This document shows positions 15,265 to 19,469 of a stretch of 19,469 bases of DNA, piece by piece. This stretch comes from Deltaproteobacteria bacterium (GTDB lineage Bacteria; Desulfobacterota; DSM-4660; Desulfatiglandales; B25-G16). Each line of letters opens with the position of its first letter. Positions within the stretch are counted from its first letter, which is position 1. The translations under genes were made by a program, and so were the position numbers. Under the pieces are notes generated by a model. The model saw only the letters and a program-made list of their open reading frames with translations. It searched no databases and had not been told where the DNA came from. The DNA lies in the NCBI GenBank assembly GCA_020348625.1, contig CP070752.1:2675012-2694480 (forward strand), given 5' to 3'.

Positions 15265-17923
15265 TGTAAGGGTATACGAATTAGCCAAAGAACTCAATAT
15301 GAATTCCAGCGAACTGGTGGAAAAGCTCAAGAGTGCTGGCCTGTCTATAAATAACTATATGAGTACGCTCGACAGCGCCGATGTAGCCCGTGCTAAGGAT
15401 TATCTTTCGGGGGCCACAAGCGAGGTCTTCGAAGAGAAAAGGATAAAACCCACTGTTATCCGCAGACGAAAGAAGATTGTTCCAATGGTGCCCGATGAGC
15501 TACAGGCAGAAGAAACGGCTGTTGAGAGAGAGGTTGCAGCGTCTCCTGAGGAAGCTGTGTCGGGTCCGGAGGAGGGAATTTCCGAGGTTGGAGAGAAATT
15601 AGATAAGGAACCTGAGCAAAGAGAAGAGGAGAGCATAGAGGCTGGGCCAGAGGTTACAGGAGAAGCGAAAGAAGAGATCGGAGAGGAAGTTGAGGAAGAA
15701 GGAAAAAGGGAAACGTTGTCTAGGGTCTCGGAGGAATTGGGGAAAGAACGCGACCTGGAATTCCAAGAAGAAGCGGTTGTTGAGCGCAAGGTCAAGAAGG
15801 GTGAACCTAAGGTTGAAAAGAAAAAAAGGGCGAAGCCTAAGAGTGTTCCCGCAAGAATAATAAAACTCGGAGAAGCGCCGCTACCCGAACCAAAGGCGCA
15901 TGAACCAGCCAAGGTAACGCCAACTGAAATCGCTGTGCCTCGCGATGAAAAAGCTGAGAGGGTAAAAGAACCAAAGAGGCGAAGAAAGGAAGAGGTTGAG
16001 GATCTCACCCCCAAGAGGGAGTTCCATAGGCGAAGAAGAGAGATCTTTGAGCGCAAAGACCTCTATGGCGAGCGTGAGGTCGTCGGGCTGGCAGGCAAGG
16101 CTAAACTAAAGGCAAAGGGAAAGCTGGATAAAAAGAAATTCAGGCAAACGGAGATAACGACCCCCAAGGCCATTAAACGTAGGATAAAGGTTCCCAGCGT
16201 TATTAGTGTTGCTGAGTTGGCAAAGAGCATGGGAGTGAAGGCAGCGGAGCTCATCAAGAAACTGTTGGAGATTGATATAAGGGTTACCCTCAATCAGACA
16301 ATTGAGTTCGACTCTGCTTCATTAGTGGCGGGCGAGTTTGGATACGAACTGGAGCTGTCAACTTTCGAAGAAGAGGATTTGCTGGCAGAAGAAACGGATA
16401 AACCTGAGGATCTTGTTTCTCGGCCGCCGGTAATTACCATAATGGGACACGTAGATCACGGTAAAACCTCACTCTTAGATTATATTAGGAAATCGAGGAT
16501 TATCGATAAAGAGGCAGGTGGGATCACGCAACACATAGGAGCGTACTACGTAAACACCCCCCATGGTGATTTCGTTTTTCTTGACACACCTGGGCATGAG
16601 GCCTTCACCGCTATGAGGGCTCGCGGTGCTAAGGTGACCGATCTCATTGTGTTGGTCGTTGCTGCTGATGATGGAGTAAAGGAGCAAACCATAGAGGCCA
16701 TTAACCATGCAAAAGCGGCTGACATTCCCATTATTGTTGCCGTGAACAAAATGGATAAGGCGAATGCCGATCAAGAAAAGGTTCGGAGAGAATTAACAAC
16801 CTATAGTCTGGTGGCCGAGGAGTGGGGAGGCGATACGCTTTTCAGCTATGTATCGGCCAAAACAGGAGAGGGCGTAGACGGACTTCTTGAGGCAATCTTG
16901 CTTCAATCAGAGATACTTGAGTTAAAGGCAAATCCGAATAGGAGTTCGAGAGGGGTTGTCATAGAGGCGAGGCTCGACAAGAACAGGGGCCCGGTTGCAG
17001 CCGTTCTTATTCGCAATGGTACGTTGAAACAGGGCGAATTTTTTGTAAGCGGTGAGAATTACGGTAGAGTAAGGGCAATGCTTAGCGATCGGGGGCAGAA
17101 GATAAAGTCCGCATCACCCTCCACACCAGTTGAGATATACGGGATTTCAGGCGTGCCCATGGCTGGTGATGATTTTGTCGCTGTTTCTGATGAAAAGAAG
17201 GCCAAAATGATTAGCGAGCACAGGAAAACCGGTGCTCGGCCTGAAACAGCCAGAAAACAAGATGCCACCAGCCTTGATACTCTGTATGACAGGATCAAAG
17301 AGGGCAAGGTCAAGGAACTGAACATTATAGTCAAGGCCGATGTGCAGGGTTCGGTAGAGGCACTTACGGATTCTCTGACTCAACTCAGCACTGAGGAGGT
17401 CAAGCTTAAGGTCATTCATGGCGCAACAGGGGCAGTTACAGAGAGCGACGTCATGCTCGCCTCGGCGTCTGACGCCATTATTATCTGTTTTAGCGTGAGG
17501 GCCAATCCGATGGTTAGGTCACTGGCAGAGAGAGAAAAGGTTGAAATACGGTTTTTCGACGTCATCTACCAAGTTATAGAGGATATAAAGTCTGCTATGA
17601 CCGGGCTTCTCGAGCCCATTTACAACGAGAATATCATCGGTCGGGCAGATGTGAAAGATATATTTCATATCTCCAAGATTGGCACTGTTGCGGGATGCTA
17701 TGTGACCGACGGTAAGATTGAAAGGAACGCCAAGGTACGCCTCTTACGGGACGACGTGGTCGTATTCGACGGGCAGATTGGTTCATTAAAACGTTTTAAG
17801 GACGACGCCAGAGAGGTCCTGGCGGGTTTTGAATGCGGAGTTGGAATAGACAACTATAACGACATAAAGCCTGGCGACGTGTTGGAGGTCTATGTGCTAG
17901 AGGAGACGAAGGCGGAGCTTTGA
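15257..17923 (+). CDS. infB: Translation initiation factor IF-2
   Basis: IF2 is the GTPase that brings initiator tRNA to the ribosome. The 888-residue protein starts with an IF2_N module ([21 protein letters not shown]), then a very charged Glu/Lys/Arg linker (about 65-310), a second IF2_N-like module ([20 protein letters not shown]), and the G domain with GHVDHGKT (397-404), [12 protein letters not shown] (497-500) and SAKTGEGV. Domains II, III ([12 protein letters not shown]) and IV (fMet-tRNA binding) complete it. ATG 15257 has GGAGG five bases upstream and overlaps the nusA stop; an upstream in-frame start at 15206 lies inside nusA and lacks family similarity. Confidence 0.96.
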   Translation: MSNVRVYELAKELNMNSSELVEKLKSAGLSINNYMSTLDSADVARAKDYLSGATSEVFEEKRIKPTVIRRRKKIVPMVPDELQAEETAVEREVAASPEEAVSGPEEGISEVGEKLDKEPEQREEESIEAGPEVTGEAKEEIGEEVEEEGKRETLSRVSEELGKERDLEFQEEAVVERKVKKGEPKVEKKKRAKPKSVPARIIKLGEAPLPEPKAHEPAKVTPTEIAVPRDEKAERVKEPKRRRKEEVEDLTPKREFHRRRREIFERKDLYGEREVVGLAGKAKLKAKGKLDKKKFRQTEITTPKAIKRRIKVPSVISVAELAKSMGVKAAELIKKLLEIDIRVTLNQTIEFDSASLVAGEFGYELELSTFEEEDLLAEETDKPEDLVSRPPVITIMGHVDHGKTSLLDYIRKSRIIDKEAGGITQHIGAYYVNTPHGDFVFLDTPGHEAFTAMRARGAKVTDLIVLVVAADDGVKEQTIEAINHAKAADIPIIVAVNKMDKANADQEKVRRELTTYSLVAEEWGGDTLFSYVSAKTGEGVDGLLEAILLQSEILELKANPNRSSRGVVIEARLDKNRGPVAAVLIRNGTLKQGEFFVSGENYGRVRAMLSDRGQKIKSASPSTPVEIYGISGVPMAGDDFVAVSDEKKAKMISEHRKTGARPETARKQDATSLDTLYDRIKEGKVKELNIIVKADVQGSVEALTDSLTQLSTEEVKLKVIHGATGAVTESDVMLASASDAIIICFSVRANPMVRSLAEREKVEIRFFDVIYQVIEDIKSAMTGLLEPIYNENIIGRADVKDIFHISKIGTVAGCYVTDGKIERNAKVRLLRDDVVVFDGQIGSLKRFKDDAREVLAGFECGVGIDNYNDIKPGDVLEVYVLEETKAEL

Positions 17924-17924
17924 T

Positions 17925-18212
17925 GTGGTAGTAGGTACCCTCAAGTTGTCGGTATACATCTATAATAATCACTCGCTTAAAGAGAAGCGAAAAGTTGTGA
18001 AGAGTGTTGTCGCCAAGGTTCACAACAAGTTTAATGTCTCCATTGCCGAGGTCGGGTCCAATGACAAATGGCAAATGATAGAACTGGGAATCAGCGCTGT
18101 CGGCAACGACAGAAGATTCGTGAATTCCGCTTTAGATACTATCTTCTCCTACATAGACTCACTCTACCTCGGGGAGATTGTAGATTCATCCATCGAGATC
18201 TTGAATGTGTAG
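17925..18212 (+). CDS. ylxP: YlxP / DUF503 family protein
   Basis: This 95-residue protein matches DUF503: VGTLKLSVYIYNNHSLKEKRKVVKS near the N-terminus, then FNVSIAEVGSNDKWQ and a terminal SIEIL strand. Members are small ferredoxin-fold proteins found between infB and rbfA in many bacteria, and a role in ribosome assembly has been proposed from that position. The GTG start is one base after the infB stop, with GGAG about eight bases upstream inside the infB end. This implies translational coupling. Confidence 0.92.
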   Translation: MVVGTLKLSVYIYNNHSLKEKRKVVKSVVAKVHNKFNVSIAEVGSNDKWQMIELGISAVGNDRRFVNSALDTIFSYIDSLYLGEIVDSSIEILNV

Positions 18213-18226
18213 CTTTTGAGACTACA

Positions 18227-18583
18227 ATGCTGGCAGGGAACAGATCTCATCGGGTCGGGGATCAGATTTTAAAAGAGATATCGGACCTTCTTCTGAGAAA
18301 AGTCAAGGATCCAAGGCTTAAGGGGGTCACCCTTACCGACGTAAGTGTGAGTAAGGACCTCAGGCGTGCCCACGTGTACTACAGCATTTTGGGGACAGGG
18401 GAGCAGAAAAAACAGGCCCAGGAAGGATTTGAAAGCGCAAAGGGCTATATCCGCAGAGAAATAGGCGAGAGGCTGCAGTTGAGATACGTCCCGGATATGC
18501 AGTTTAGGTACGATAACTCCCTTGAATACGGACAAAAGATGGAAAGACTTTTGGAGGAACTAAGTTCCGAAAAGGATGAATAG
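18227..18583 (+). CDS. rbfA: Ribosome-binding factor A
   Basis: RbfA is a KH-fold cold-shock factor that matures the 30S subunit and 16S rRNA 5' end. This 118-residue protein has HRVGDQILKEISDLLLRKVKD near the start (given here in part: RVGDQILKEIS), the conserved KDPRLKGVTLTDVSVSKDLR stretch, AHVYYSIL and the C-terminal RYVPDMQFRYDNSLEYG. I chose ATG 18227 because the family begins just before the RVGDQI helix. Reading from 18068 would run through ylxP in another frame. The ribosome binding site is weak (TTGAG), so coupling to ylxP, 14 bases upstream, is likely. Confidence 0.94.
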   Translation: MLAGNRSHRVGDQILKEISDLLLRKVKDPRLKGVTLTDVSVSKDLRRAHVYYSILGTGEQKKQAQEGFESAKGYIRREIGERLQLRYVPDMQFRYDNSLEYGQKMERLLEELSSEKDE

Positions 18584-18634
18584 CTAGACTGTTGTAACGT
18601 ATTCGGAATAAGCAATGGGTTTGCGGACAGGGGA

Positions 18635-19469
18635 ATGAATCGGCAGGATGGGATCATAGTAGTTGACAAGGAATCTGGGCCCAGTTCATCTAGAGTGGTT
18701 GAAACAATCAAAGGTCTCTTAGGTGCCAAGAAGGTTGGGCACGCAGGAACCTTGGATCCTTTTGCGAGTGGCGTCCTGATAATTCTCTTGAACCAGGGGA
18801 CAAAATTATCGCCTTTTGTAATGGCGCAGGACAAGGTCTATCGGGCCGCTCTCAGGCTCGGAATCGAAACGGACACCCAGGACATAACGGGGCGAATTAT
18901 TAAAACGAGAGAGATTGGAAACCTGGATCAAGGAATCATACAGAAGAAGTCACAGGAATTCGTTGGCAGCATAAAACAGGTTCCGCCTCTTTATTCTGCC
19001 CTGCACTACAGAGGGAAGAGGGCATACGAATTAGCACGAAATGGTGTCGATTTGGAGCTGAAAGAGAGGGAAGTAAGGATTCATTACATCGATATCTTAT
19101 CGGTGCATCTGCCGACCGTGTGGATAGAGGTAGGTTGCAGTTCAGGAACCTATATTAGAACCATTGCGGCGGATTTGGGAAATAGCCTTGGTACGGGGGC
19201 CCACGTGACTTTTCTGAGGAGATTACAGAGTGGCCCGTTCCATGTGGATAATGCCTGTACCGTTGCGCAGCTGGCTCAATATCGGTCTGATAGAAAGCTG
19301 GACGAGGTGATAATCCCGTTAAGGGAAGCCTTGAAGGGGATGGGGGAGGTGGAAGTATCCGATGCTGTGGCAAGAAAGATCAGGTGTGGTCAAGAACCAC
19401 GGAGGGACGAAATAGGTAATCAAGCGCCCTTATCTTCTCCTACGGGTGCCTCACTCAAGGCAGTCATGA
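18635..19469 (+). CDS. truB: tRNA pseudouridine(55) synthase, C-terminus cut by window edge
   Basis: TruB makes pseudouridine 55 in the T loop of tRNAs. 278 codons are visible. The start GIIVVDKESGPSSSRVV, the catalytic motif GHAGTLDPFASGVL with D41, LYSALHYRGKRAYELAR and SSGTYIRTIAADLG are all present, followed by the beginning of a PUA-like RNA-binding domain. ATG 18635 is preceded by GGACAGGGGA. An earlier ATG at 18615 stops after seven codons. It is 51 bases after rbfA; the DHH phosphoesterase gene nrnA, often found between them in this phylum, is absent. Confidence 0.94.
   Translation, partial: MNRQDGIIVVDKESGPSSSRVVETIKGLLGAKKVGHAGTLDPFASGVLIILLNQGTKLSPFVMAQDKVYRAALRLGIETDTQDITGRIIKTREIGNLDQGIIQKKSQEFVGSIKQVPPLYSALHYRGKRAYELARNGVDLELKEREVRIHYIDILSVHLPTVWIEVGCSSGTYIRTIAADLGNSLGTGAHVTFLRRLQSGPFHVDNACTVAQLAQYRSDRKLDEVIIPLREALKGMGEVEVSDAVARKIRCGQEPRRDEIGNQAPLSSPTGASLKAVM

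Noticed and set aside
15400..16056. 218-codon open frame on the minus strand, rich in Ser
   Set aside because: It is antisense to the Glu/Lys-rich linker of infB; GAA/GAG codons read backwards give Ser/Phe/Leu, which explains both its length and composition.
1..19469. CRISPR arrays, transposons, toxin-antitoxin or defence systems
   Set aside because: No regularly spaced repeats, transposase motifs, or small paired genes of such families were seen on either strand.

Overview
The window looks like chromosomal housekeeping DNA from a Gram-negative bacterium of the Desulfobacterota (old Deltaproteobacteria). This is inferred from gene content and protein style, not from a database search. Pointers are LapA/LapB and Lnt (an outer-membrane organism), a PxxKW cysteine-rich protein typical of sulfate reducers and syntrophs, a UPF0371 protein, and the rimP-nusA-infB-ylxP-rbfA-truB translation operon. 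I see no phage, transposon, CRISPR array or defence locus.

Layout. Positions 1-95 hold the 3' half of a tRNA-Leu and its intrinsic terminator. From about 119 to 2143 genes lie on the minus strand: a possible unrecognised small ORF, a PxxKW cysteine-rich protein with its own promoter, and a coupled yjbQ-sirtuin pair. A lone plus-strand 90-residue protein of unknown function (2411-2683) follows, then a divergent PurD-like ligase on the minus strand (2691-4061). Strong back-to-back promoters at 4138-4229 separate purD from a plus-strand run: yfcE-like phosphodiesterase, HIT protein, lapA, lapB, a TPR-AMIN-amidase and UPF0371. This run reads as a cell-envelope operon. LapA and LapB control LPS synthesis, the amidase cuts peptidoglycan, and the HIT and UPF0371 proteins are passengers of unclear role.

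From 13040 down to 10393 the minus strand carries lnt and prfB. prfB is expressed through the classical +1 programmed frameshift at CTT TGA C, so the true gene begins at 11497 and not at the first ATG of the long frame.

From 13184 the plus strand carries a strong promoter, tRNA-Gly(CCC), an intrinsic terminator that probably acts as an attenuator, and then rimP, nusA, infB, ylxP, rbfA and truB. The genes are tightly packed and partly overlapping. truB runs off the right edge. This cluster joins ribosome maturation (RimP, RbfA), transcription elongation and termination (NusA), translation initiation (IF2) and tRNA modification (TruB).

No clearly new multi-gene system is visible. The items most worth a second look are the rimP leader, the divergent PurD homologue, the small two-rung repeat protein, the P-loop-like motif in the UPF0371 protein and the unassigned frame at 119-310.
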